Origin: QHXM01 sp963697975
Lineage (GTDB): Bacteria > Acidobacteriota > Blastocatellia > Pyrinomonadales > Pyrinomonadaceae
Length of the DNA stretch: 64,000 bases
Direction: 5' to 3'
Assembly (NCBI GenBank): GCA_963697975.1
Contig: OY969111.1
Location: 558,001-622,000 of the forward strand
Below are positions 18,738 through 26,286 of this stretch, piece by piece. Under the pieces are notes generated by a model. That model did no database searches. It saw nothing but the letters and a program-made list of their open reading frames with translations, and was not told the DNA's origin. Both the position numbers and the translations under genes were made by a program. The stretch's first letter is position 1. Each line of letters begins with the position of its first letter.

Positions 18738-18804
18738 GTCCGGGCATTCAGACAACTCCTTGAAAGAGTAAGGAGCAACGGCTCTATGAAAACTCACGCC
18801 GGAC
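18738..18804 (+). ncRNA. possible structured leader with 8-codon upstream ORF
   Basis: An outer stem GTCCGG (18738-18743) with CCGGAC (18799-18804) encloses a hairpin CTCCTT/AAGGAG (18756-18775). AAGGAG also serves as a ribosome site for a tiny ORF, MKTHAGRM, starting 18786. It lies upstream of the alpha/beta hydrolase gene. No known riboswitch class fits. Tentative. Confidence 0.25.
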
Positions 18805-18895
18805 GGATGTAATAATATATTGTGTACTGAAGAACCCGAAGCATACGAATTATAGACTTAAAATTGTCTGAAGGATGGTGTCATAGCACGCTACC

Positions 18896-19636
18896 GTGAA
18901 TAAACCTGAGTATCACAAACAAGGCAGCGGCCCGGCTTTCGTTTACGTTTCAGGAATTGAGGGAACGGGAAAGAATTTTTACAAGCAGGCGGCTGATCTG
19001 GCGCGCGATCACACAGTCGTTAATTTTCCCTTGCGCCCGCAGGGTCGCTACGGAATGAATGATCTGGTTGATGATTTAATCTATGTTATCCGCGATGCCG
19101 GGTTCGAGCGGGCCACTGTCTTAGGCGAATCGTTCGGCGGGTCGCTGGTGCTGGCTGCGGCTCTGGCGCATCCCGGTTATTTCGAGCGGATGATTCTCGT
19201 CAACTCCTTCGCCTCTTTCCCGCACCGCGCTAAAATTAATCTCGGAGTCGCACTCTACTCCGTTTTACCGTATTCTTTACTGAAGGCTTATCGCACGAAG
19301 ACAGCCCCGCACACGCTCTTTAGCGCGGACGTGGCAGAGGAAGACAGGCGCGCTTTTCGTGAGAATACGCGCGACGTGCAGCCCGCAGGATATCTTGCGC
19401 GTCTGCGAATCATCAGAGGAACGGATTTGCGCGCGCGCCTTCCTGAGATTAAAGTGCCTGCGCTCATAGTCGCGGGCACAGAAGATCATTTGCTGAATGC
19501 TGTGGTGGCGGCGCGTGTTATGGCTACGGGGCTGCCACGCTCGCGGCTCAAATTGCTGGAGGGCACAGGCCACATGGCGCTGCTTTCAAGCCGCGTGCGT
19601 GTGCGCGACTGGCTCGCGGAATTTGACGAGATTTGA
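18896..19636 (+). CDS. alpha/beta-fold hydrolase
   Basis: 246 residues. The nucleophile elbow GESFGG (Ser near residue 80), a late Asp in VAGTEDHLL and His in LEGTGHMAL complete a plausible catalytic triad. The early VYVSGIEGTGKNF loop supplies the oxyanion region. No signal peptide; likely cytosolic esterase, lipase or ketone-ester hydrolase, substrate unknown. The start is GTG at 18896; no strong ribosome site is close, so a later start is possible. Confidence 0.85.
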   Translation: MNKPEYHKQGSGPAFVYVSGIEGTGKNFYKQAADLARDHTVVNFPLRPQGRYGMNDLVDDLIYVIRDAGFERATVLGESFGGSLVLAAALAHPGYFERMILVNSFASFPHRAKINLGVALYSVLPYSLLKAYRTKTAPHTLFSADVAEEDRRAFRENTRDVQPAGYLARLRIIRGTDLRARLPEIKVPALIVAGTEDHLLNAVVAARVMATGLPRSRLKLLEGTGHMALLSSRVRVRDWLAEFDEI

Positions 19637-19761
19637 TTCAATTAAGAGATGAACGAGGAACTGCATTGATTGAAGCGCGTGTAAGAAAAGGCGCGCGTGG
19701 GCTTTCTCTTGAATAGCTTGCCCCCGGTTTCGTTTACTTCGCGTCCAAAGGGGACTCACAT

Positions 19762-21312
19762 TTGAAACGTTATCTGATAACTACAGGCTGTTTGTTGATG
19801 ACGCTCGCGCTGGCGGTGTTGCAGGTCGCAGCGCAACGCCAGGACGAGACAATTGACTCTCCACCATTCTCCAGGACTCCGTATCAGGTTGGCGAACTGT
19901 TGACCTACAACGTCGCCTTCTCGAACTTCGTTGATGCGGCGCACGTCGAAATGCTCGTGGCCGAGCGCGGCACATTCTTTACGCGCGACGGCCTGCAACT
20001 GCGCGCGCATGTCGAGACGACGGGCGTCGTCAACGCGGCGCTCTACTCCATCAATAACGACTACACGACTTACATAGACCCTACGTCCGGACTTCCCTTT
20101 CGCACCCAGCAGGTAATCCGCGAGGGCGGGCGAACATCCGACACGACGAGCGAATACAATCAGCCGGTCGGCACAACGGCAATCCCGCCCAAGCTCCGGT
20201 CCGGGGAAATTCCCGGCACTTATGATTTCCTTTCCGTGCTCTACCGGCTGCGCGCGATGCCGCTCATGCAGGGCGGGAGATATTACTTCACCGTGCGAAG
20301 CGACCTTGATGAGTACAATGCTGAGTTGAGGGTCACGGGGCGTGAGATGATAAAAACAAACGTCGGGTCTTTCAACACCATCGTCACGCAAGTCTACGTG
20401 CCTAAGAATGACGACGCCAACGATTATCGCATCCGAGTCTATTTCAGCGACGACGAACGCCGCGTGCCTGTGCTGATAACGGCGCGCCTTCGCTCCGGCG
20501 ACATTCGCGCGGAGCTTGTCGGGTCGGAGTTCATCACCCCGACTCAACCGGGAAAGCAACCGCCCACGACGCCTCCTATCATCACTCCTCCCGTCATCAA
20601 TCCCGGCGGCGGTGCGAGTGTCACAGGAACGCCGTTTCCACGCGAACTGCCGTTCACGGCAGGAGAGCAACTTAACTTCAACATCTTTCTGGGCACTGCC
20701 ACGCAATCGGTCGGCACGGCCACTTATCAGGTGCGTGCGCGCGCCCGGTATTTCAACCGCGACGGCCTCTTGCTGACGGTGAAAGCTCAGACCTCTGCGG
20801 CGGCCTCGCGCATCTTCTTCGCCAACGATCAGGTCAATTCCTACGTTGACCCGAACACCTTGCTTCCGTTCCGCACCGAGTTGAACCTGATTGAAGGACG
20901 CAACCGCACCAACCAGATTCTGACGATTGACCAGGATCGCGGCAACGCCGTCACAGATAAAGGCGTCGCCATAGAGATTCCCGTCGGCACACACGATTAT
21001 GTCTCTGTCCTTTACGCCCTGCGCTCCTTCAATCTCGCTCCGCCGAAGCGAAATGCCGTCACCATCCTCGTTAATAATCGCCCGCGCACACTCTTTATCA
21101 CTTCTCTCAAGCGCGAGACCATCCAGCTTGGCGGGCAGCGAGTCCCCGCCGTCCAGATTTCGCTCACGACCGACGACCCCGAAGCAGATAAATACGCGCT
21201 GCGCTTGTGGGTCAGCGAGGATCGACGCCGCTTGCCTTTACGCATCACGGCCAACACCCAACTCGGCATCGTGCGCGCAGACCTCGCCATCATTCCGGTT
21301 GACCGGCAATAA
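19762..21312 (+). CDS. secreted protein with two DUF3108 domains
   Basis: 516 residues starting at TTG (AAGGGGA site upstream): a signal peptide (ends QVAAQ), then two homologous halves. Each begins with a PYQVGELLTYNV / LPFTAGEQLNFNI segment and contains matched YVDPNTLLPFRTE / YIDPTSGLPFRTQ, YDFLSVLYRLR / HDYVSVLYALR and RRVPVLITARL / RRLPLRITANT motifs. A Pro/Thr-rich linker lies between them (about 255-290). DUF3108 proteins are envelope beta-sheet proteins of unknown role. The internal duplication is clear. Confidence 0.88.
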   Translation: MKRYLITTGCLLMTLALAVLQVAAQRQDETIDSPPFSRTPYQVGELLTYNVAFSNFVDAAHVEMLVAERGTFFTRDGLQLRAHVETTGVVNAALYSINNDYTTYIDPTSGLPFRTQQVIREGGRTSDTTSEYNQPVGTTAIPPKLRSGEIPGTYDFLSVLYRLRAMPLMQGGRYYFTVRSDLDEYNAELRVTGREMIKTNVGSFNTIVTQVYVPKNDDANDYRIRVYFSDDERRVPVLITARLRSGDIRAELVGSEFITPTQPGKQPPTTPPIITPPVINPGGGASVTGTPFPRELPFTAGEQLNFNIFLGTATQSVGTATYQVRARARYFNRDGLLLTVKAQTSAAASRIFFANDQVNSYVDPNTLLPFRTELNLIEGRNRTNQILTIDQDRGNAVTDKGVAIEIPVGTHDYVSVLYALRSFNLAPPKRNAVTILVNNRPRTLFITSLKRETIQLGGQRVPAVQISLTTDDPEADKYALRLWVSEDRRRLPLRITANTQLGIVRADLAIIPVDRQ

Positions 21313-21337
21313 ACCAGCCGCCTGTGAGAGTTCAGCT

Positions 21338-21395
21338 AAGAGTTCGACCTTCAGGTTGTGATTTCCCAAATAAACAATCTGAAGGTCGAACTCTT
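21338..21395 (+). terminator. terminator-like inverted repeat
   Basis: Arms 21338-21359 and 21374-21395 pair over 22 bp with one mismatch around a 14-base loop. It follows the DUF3108 gene and precedes the feo promoter. No long T-run follows, so it may be another dispersed palindrome used as a terminator. Confidence 0.65.
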
Positions 21396-21429
21396 TAACG
21401 ATTGAAAGCTCAACCCCTCACTATCTGAA

Positions 21430-21459
21430 ATTGAAATTTATTTTCAATTAGCCTATACT
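21430..21459 (+). promoter_or_regulatory. feo promoter with overlapping Fur-like palindrome
   Basis: TTGAAA (21431-21436) and TATACT (21454-21459) are spaced by 17 bp. A 19-bp palindrome with 7-bp perfect arms (ATTGAAA, five bases, TTTCAAT; 21430-21448) covers the -35 and spacer. Size and AT-rich symmetry fit a Fur or DtxR/IdeR-type operator, consistent with iron repression of feoAB. The repressor identity is inferred. Confidence 0.6.
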
Positions 21460-21558
21460 GCCTGATGGCGAGAGAAAGGCTTAATCGCCAATCAAACCTT
21501 TGAGCAAAACTGTCGAGTTGATTGTAATTCTCGAAGGAGTTGGGGCACATCCGGAGAG

Positions 21559-21831
21559 ATGCAGGCATTGAAATCACAGTTGAAGACGATGGATGAGTTG
21601 TCGCTGGCGAAGTTGCCCATCGGCGCGCAGGGGCGCGTCATCGCCGTCAACGGCTCAGGCGCAATTGCCCGCCGCTTGATGGAGATGGGCGTCGTGCCCG
21701 GAGCGCCCGTCCGCGTCATCAAGGCCGCCCCGCTCGGCGACCCCATAGAAGTCCGCGTGCGCGGCTATCACCTTGCTCTCCGTCGCACAGAAGCCCAAAC
21801 AATCTCGGTAACGACTACAAGTGATGAGTGA
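21559..21831 (+). CDS. feoA: ferrous iron transport protein A
   Basis: 90-residue SH3-like FeoA protein: LSLAKLPIGAQGRVIAVNG, ARRLMEMGVVPGAPVRVIKAAPLGDPIEVRVRGYHLALRR is the canonical family core. FeoA is a cytosolic partner that modulates FeoB. The stop codon lies inside the left arm of a palindromic repeat, so the last residues (TTTSDE) are partly repeat-encoded. feoB follows after 75 bp. Confidence 0.93.
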   Translation: MQALKSQLKTMDELSLAKLPIGAQGRVIAVNGSGAIARRLMEMGVVPGAPVRVIKAAPLGDPIEVRVRGYHLALRRTEAQTISVTTTSDE

Positions 21832-21898
21832 TGGGTGATGGGTGATAAGAGAAAACACGTTCTTACCTATCACCCATCGCCTATCACCTATCACTCAT
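21821..21898. repeat. palindromic repeat, GTGATGG heptad family, copy 2
   Basis: The left arm is GTGATGA, GTGATGG, GTGATGG, GTGATAA then GAGAAAAC. The right arm is its inverse in heptads (GTGATAG and variants on the other strand). The feoA stop (21829-21831) is inside the left arm, and feoB starts 9 bp after the right arm. It could form a hairpin between the two cistrons and alter their expression ratio. Confidence 0.85.
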
Positions 21899-21906
21899 GA
21901 CTTTCC

Positions 21907-24114
21907 ATGAGTTCCACCCTTGAATCCCCTTCCCTCATTGCGCCGTCCGGCGACGACGCGGCGGGGGTTGTGCGTCCGCTGACGATTGTGCTGGCGGGCA
22001 ATCCCAACGCAGGCAAGACGACGCTCTTCAATGCGTTGACGGGTTTGAGGCAGAAGGTCGCCAACTATCCGGGCGTGACAGTGGAACGCAAAGAAGGCGC
22101 CTGGATGCTTGCGCCCGGCCTCCCCCCTGCACGACTGATTGATTTGCCCGGACTCTACAGTCTCGACGCCGCTTCCATTGACGAGCAGATCGCACGCGAC
22201 GTGATTACGGGGCGGATTCCAGACTTGTCCAAGCCGGATGTGATCGTGGCGGTTGTCGATGCCACCAATCTCGAACGCAACCTATATCTCGTCACACAGC
22301 TTCTGGAATACGGGCGTCCTCTTGTCATCGCCCTGACGATGGTTGATCTGGCCGAGAAGCGAAAACTGAAAATTGATGAAAAGAAACTGGCCGAAGCGCT
22401 CGGCGCAGGCGTTGTGCCGGTGGTGGTCACGCAACGCATTGGTTTTGACGCGCTGGCCGAAGCTGTTCTGAACGCCTCGAAGATGGTGGGAGCGGGTGCG
22501 GGCTGGCGTCTCTCAGAGATGGCCGAGCAGGAGTTGGCCGCGCTGAGCGGAAATAACGGCAAGTCTGTTGACCGCCACACGGCCTTGCGCGACCTTTACG
22601 CGGAGGAGTTGCCGGAGAACGAGTCGCGCCGAGAGGCAGCGCAACGCGCACGTGAACGCCTCTCAAAATCCAATCCAAAATGGTGGCAGGAGCCGCTGCT
22701 CGCCCGCTACGACTGGATCGAGCAGGTCGCGGCCAGGTCCGTTCAAAGCAAGGCCACACCGGGGCTGACGGCAACCGAGCGCATTGACCGTATTCTCACG
22801 CACAGGTTTTTCGGCCCGCTGATTTTGATTCTCGTCATGCTGCTGGTCTTTCAGACAATCTTTTCATGGGCGTCGCTGCCGATGGATTTGATTGACAAAG
22901 GTTTTGGCAAACTGGGCGAAGCGGTTGGCAATCTCATGCAGCCGGGACTTTTGAGAGACTTGCTGGTTGACGGCATCATCGCGGGCGTCGGAGGCGTGCT
23001 GGTCTTTCTCCCGCAGATTCTCTTGCTCTTCTTCTTCATAGCCATTCTGGAAGACACCGGCTACATGGCGCGCGCGGCGTTTTTGATGGACAGGTTGATG
23101 CGCGGCGTCGGTCTTCACGGCAAGGCTTTTATGCCGCTCCTGAGCAGTTTCGCCTGCGCGATTCCTGGCATCATGGCAACGCGCACTATAGAGAATCCGA
23201 AAGATCGGCTGGCGACGATTATGATTGCGCCGTTTATGAGTTGTTCGGCGCGGCTACCCGTTTACACCTTGATGATTGGGGCGTTCTTTTCGGGAAAGAT
23301 GGTTTTCGGTTTTCTCTCTGTCGGCGCGCTGCTGATTATGGCGATGTATCTGCTGGGTATCTTTGTCGCTATCGGCGTCGCGTGGGTGTTGAAACGAACT
23401 ATCCTGAAAGCTCCGACGCCGCCGCTGGTGCTTGAGATGCCGCCCTATCGCGTGCCGAACGTTTTGACGATCTTGCAGATGATGCTCTCGCGCGCGTCGC
23501 TCTTTTTGAAGCGCGCCGGAACAGTCATCCTCGCCATCTCGATTATCCTCTGGGCGCTGGCAACATTCCCGCGCATGGAGAAGCCGAAGGAGACTGAGGC
23601 CGCGACGGCGCAGGTTTCTGCTGCTTCAACCGCTGAGCAAGCGAGCGCACAGCCTGAAGGTCAGGAAGAGGTTGATGTCCACGGCGAGCAGTTGCGCCAG
23701 AGTTATGCCGGGCGCGCAGGTCGTTTTCTTGAGCCTGCAATCAAGCCGCTCGGTTTCGATTGGAAGATGGGCGTGGCGCTGATTTCGTCTTTCGCCGCGC
23801 GCGAAACCTTAGTCTCGACCCTGAGCATCATTTACAACGTCGGAGAAGGCGAAGACTCCGGGTCGGATTCGCTCGTGGGCGCAGTGCGCGGGGCGAAAAA
23901 GGACGACGGCACGCCCGCATGGACGCCGCTCGTCGCGCTTTCGATGATGGTCTTCTTCGTGCTGGCGATGCAGTGCATGTCAACGGTCGCCATCGTCCGG
24001 CGCGAGACGAACTCATGGCGCTGGCCGCTATTCATGGTCGCGTACATGACGGTGCTCGCCTACATCGCTTCGTTCATCACGTATCAGGGTGGACGGCTGC
24101 TGGGCTTCAGTTAA
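21907..24114 (+). CDS. feoB: ferrous iron transporter B
   Basis: 735 residues. The N-terminal G domain has G1 GNPNAGKTT (near 30), G3 DLPG and G4 TMVD; a helical GDI-like region follows. The membrane part carries two gate/nucleoside-recognition domains (GVGGVLVFLPQILLLFFFIAILEDTGYMARAAFLMDRLM and the later copy near GVALISSFAARETLVSTL) and the FeoB core (CAIPGIMATRTIENPKDR). It transports Fe2+ across the inner membrane with GTP hydrolysis. It lies in an operon with feoA upstream and a small Cys-rich membrane protein downstream. Complete. Confidence 0.96.
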   Translation: MSSTLESPSLIAPSGDDAAGVVRPLTIVLAGNPNAGKTTLFNALTGLRQKVANYPGVTVERKEGAWMLAPGLPPARLIDLPGLYSLDAASIDEQIARDVITGRIPDLSKPDVIVAVVDATNLERNLYLVTQLLEYGRPLVIALTMVDLAEKRKLKIDEKKLAEALGAGVVPVVVTQRIGFDALAEAVLNASKMVGAGAGWRLSEMAEQELAALSGNNGKSVDRHTALRDLYAEELPENESRREAAQRARERLSKSNPKWWQEPLLARYDWIEQVAARSVQSKATPGLTATERIDRILTHRFFGPLILILVMLLVFQTIFSWASLPMDLIDKGFGKLGEAVGNLMQPGLLRDLLVDGIIAGVGGVLVFLPQILLLFFFIAILEDTGYMARAAFLMDRLMRGVGLHGKAFMPLLSSFACAIPGIMATRTIENPKDRLATIMIAPFMSCSARLPVYTLMIGAFFSGKMVFGFLSVGALLIMAMYLLGIFVAIGVAWVLKRTILKAPTPPLVLEMPPYRVPNVLTILQMMLSRASLFLKRAGTVILAISIILWALATFPRMEKPKETEAATAQVSAASTAEQASAQPEGQEEVDVHGEQLRQSYAGRAGRFLEPAIKPLGFDWKMGVALISSFAARETLVSTLSIIYNVGEGEDSGSDSLVGAVRGAKKDDGTPAWTPLVALSMMVFFVLAMQCMSTVAIVRRETNSWRWPLFMVAYMTVLAYIASFITYQGGRLLGFS

Positions 24115-24123
24115 GAATTGCAG

Positions 24124-24345
24124 ATGATTGACTGGCAAACAATCGCGGTGGCGCTCATCATCCTGGCGGCTCTGATTTACACAGGCCGCCGGGCCTGGTC
24201 TCGCCTGCGCTCATTTCAAGCAGGGAAAAAAGCCGCGGCTTCATGTGAGACAGGCTGTGGTAGCTGCGGCAGCGAACAAAAACCGAAACCTGCGACGCCA
24301 AGAACAGTATTTGTCGAAATCAGCCGCTCCAGAACCTCCAAGTAG
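24124..24345 (+). CDS. FeoB-associated Cys-rich small membrane protein
   Basis: About 73 residues: one N-terminal transmembrane helix (TIAVALIILAALIYTG), a basic stretch, then a Cys cluster CETGCGSCG. This matches the small Cys-rich partners often encoded after feoB, which probably handle iron at the pore exit. It starts 9 bp after feoB (ATG 24124; a TTG two codons earlier is possible). Its TAG stop is the first part of an inverted repeat. Confidence 0.85.
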   Translation: MIDWQTIAVALIILAALIYTGRRAWSRLRSFQAGKKAAASCETGCGSCGSEQKPKPATPRTVFVEISRSRTSK

Positions 24346-24453
24346 GACAGACATTCCTGTCTGTCCTTGAGCGCATAGAGCGCGAATACTGTGTTAGTGA
24401 ATAATAATTAGCGTGCTAGCGCACGCTTAGACAGACAGGAATGTCTGTCCTAC
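24342..24453. repeat. large inverted repeat, GGACAGACATTCC family, shared by two convergent stops
   Basis: Arms 24342-24366 and 24429-24453 are inverted repeats matching at 24 of 25 positions, and each arm is itself nearly palindromic. A further palindrome GCGTGC/GCACGC (24411-24426) sits between. Both convergent genes end with the TAG of GTAGGACAG at the outer tip of an arm. Confidence 0.88.
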
Positions 24454-26060
24454 GTTGTCTCTTCCTCCTCATACTTCACACTGTGAATCTGCACAGGCTC
24501 GTCAATGTGCTTGACCTCAACGGTCCAGGGATCGCTCACCGGGAATTGATCGCCGAGTTCGCTGACCGTCTCGCGTGTGACGAGTATCTGCCCCGGCAGA
24601 GCGATGCCTTCGATGCGTGAGGCGATGTTGACCGTGTCGCCGATGGCCGTGTACTCCGAGCGCTGCTCAGCGCCGATGCAGCCGACAGTCGCCTCGCCCG
24701 TATGGATGCCGATGCCGAGCGTGACCTTCGGTAGATTTCTCGCCGCCAGTTGAAAATTCACCTGCGTGACCCGGCGCTGCATTCCGATAGCCGCAGCGAC
24801 AGCGTTAACCGCATCCGTGTCGCCTCCGACGGGCGCGCCGAAGAGCGCCATCAACCCGTCGCCGAGATATTTATTGAGCGTGCCCTGATGCTCGAAAATC
24901 TCCGCCGCCATCTCCGTGAAAAGGATGTTGAGCAAATCAACGATGGTTTCGGGCGGCGCGCGATGCGCGATGCGCGCAAAGCCTCGCACGTCGCAGAAGA
25001 GCACGCTGATACGCCGGTTCGTTCCGCCGAGATTAAATTTTTCGGGACAGTCAACCAGTTCCTTGATGATGTGCTCCGGCATGAACCGCGCGAAGGCCGC
25101 GCGTGCCAGCGTTTCTCGCTTCACACGTTCGTGCGCGCGTGCTGATTCGACGGCGGTCGCCGCCTGTGCTGCTACCGCCGCGAGAAGTTGCGTGTCCAAC
25201 TCCGTGAACGCTTCGGGCACGCCGCGACGATCAACGTAGAGAGCGCCGTAGACGCCTTCGCGCCCGACGAGCGGAGCGCAGGCGAGCGAGCGTATGCCCT
25301 GCATGATGGTGACGCGACCGACCGGCAAAGCTGCATCGTCAAGCACATCCTGCGAAGAGAGCATGGCGCGCTTTTCGATGGCCGTGCGGACAGCCGTGCG
25401 ACTAATTGAGCGGTTTTGATCGCGTTCCATTCGCGCGTCGCGGAAGCGAATGCTGACCGGCACAGGGTCTTGCCCCTGCTCGACCAGAAGCGCCGCGCAG
25501 CAATCCGCGCTGAGCATTCGCATCACCACGTCAGTCGCGTAATCGAGAATGGACTTCGGATCAAACACTGTGGCGAGCGAGGCGCTCATGTCGCAGAGGT
25601 GCGCCAGGAGTTCCGCCTTGCGCTTCAACTCTTCAAGCTCTTTCTCTTTTGACAGGCGTCCCGTAAAGGTCGTGTTGATGAGAGATGAAAAGCCGCTCGT
25701 CGCCGGGACGATTCTGGTGCTGACGGAAAGAGGCTCGTCCGTATAACCCAGCACACCTTCATCTTCCCACGTTACCGCCAGGATGGCCGGGATAATCTTG
25801 ATTTCGTCGCCACGCTTGAGAGCGCGCTCGCCCATTTCATGGCTGACGTTCTGCCCGTTGACAAGCAACACGTTGCCGGTGCTCACGTTTCTAATGACGG
25901 CCTGATCCTGCATGATGGAGCGCAGGACGGCGTGATGGCGCGAGACGCGCAGGTCATCAATGCGTATGTCGTTGTCATACGCGCGACCGATGGTCAACTG
26001 CGCGCCCTCAGAGAGCGTCCACTTCCGCTTCAATCCTTCATTCTCTTGAATCGTGAACAT
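24450..26060 (-). CDS. FHA-GAF-adenylate/guanylate cyclase
   Basis: About 536 residues. An N-terminal FHA domain (about 1-95) has GRAYDNDIRIDDLRVSRHHAVL, the phosphothreonine-binding signature. A GAF domain (about 145-315) follows, and a class III cyclase domain (about 345-515) with SVLFCDVRGFARIAH (metal Asp), LNKYLGDGLMALFGAP and YTAIGDTVNIASRIEG. Second-messenger output is thus likely gated by a phosphoprotein and a small ligand. Substrate choice (ATP or GTP) is not called. Start at ATG 26060, where the FHA domain begins; the frame is open to 26108. Confidence 0.92.
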   Translation of the reverse strand: MFTIQENEGLKRKWTLSEGAQLTIGRAYDNDIRIDDLRVSRHHAVLRSIMQDQAVIRNVSTGNVLLVNGQNVSHEMGERALKRGDEIKIIPAILAVTWEDEGVLGYTDEPLSVSTRIVPATSGFSSLINTTFTGRLSKEKELEELKRKAELLAHLCDMSASLATVFDPKSILDYATDVVMRMLSADCCAALLVEQGQDPVPVSIRFRDARMERDQNRSISRTAVRTAIEKRAMLSSQDVLDDAALPVGRVTIMQGIRSLACAPLVGREGVYGALYVDRRGVPEAFTELDTQLLAAVAAQAATAVESARAHERVKRETLARAAFARFMPEHIIKELVDCPEKFNLGGTNRRISVLFCDVRGFARIAHRAPPETIVDLLNILFTEMAAEIFEHQGTLNKYLGDGLMALFGAPVGGDTDAVNAVAAAIGMQRRVTQVNFQLAARNLPKVTLGIGIHTGEATVGCIGAEQRSEYTAIGDTVNIASRIEGIALPGQILVTRETVSELGDQFPVSDPWTVEVKHIDEPVQIHSVKYEEEETT

Positions 26061-26218
26061 GAGCTTTACACGCTGTGATGCGCTGCGGCAACGAGAATTG
26101 CCAATCAATCACGCGAGGTCTGAGTATTTTAGCTCAGAGCCGCGAAGTAAGATAGCGGATTGACGAAGCGCACCCCGGTACGCCCCGGCGCGTGCATGAT
26201 TAGATTATAAGCAAGCAT

Positions 26219-26244
26219 AAAGCCCCCGATTGCTCGGGGGCTTT
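26219..26244 (-). terminator. rho-independent terminator
   Basis: An 11-bp perfect GC-rich stem (AAAGCCCCCGA and inverse) with a 4-base loop, downstream of the beta-helix gene on the minus strand. Confidence 0.85.
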
Positions 26245-26286
26245 ATGTCTTTGTGCCAGTTTTGAAAGTTGTCTTACCGCCCGCTG

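Noticed and set aside
19756..20994. 412-codon open frame on the minus strand
   Set aside because: Antisense to the DUF3108 gene, no start signal and no family features; a composition shadow.
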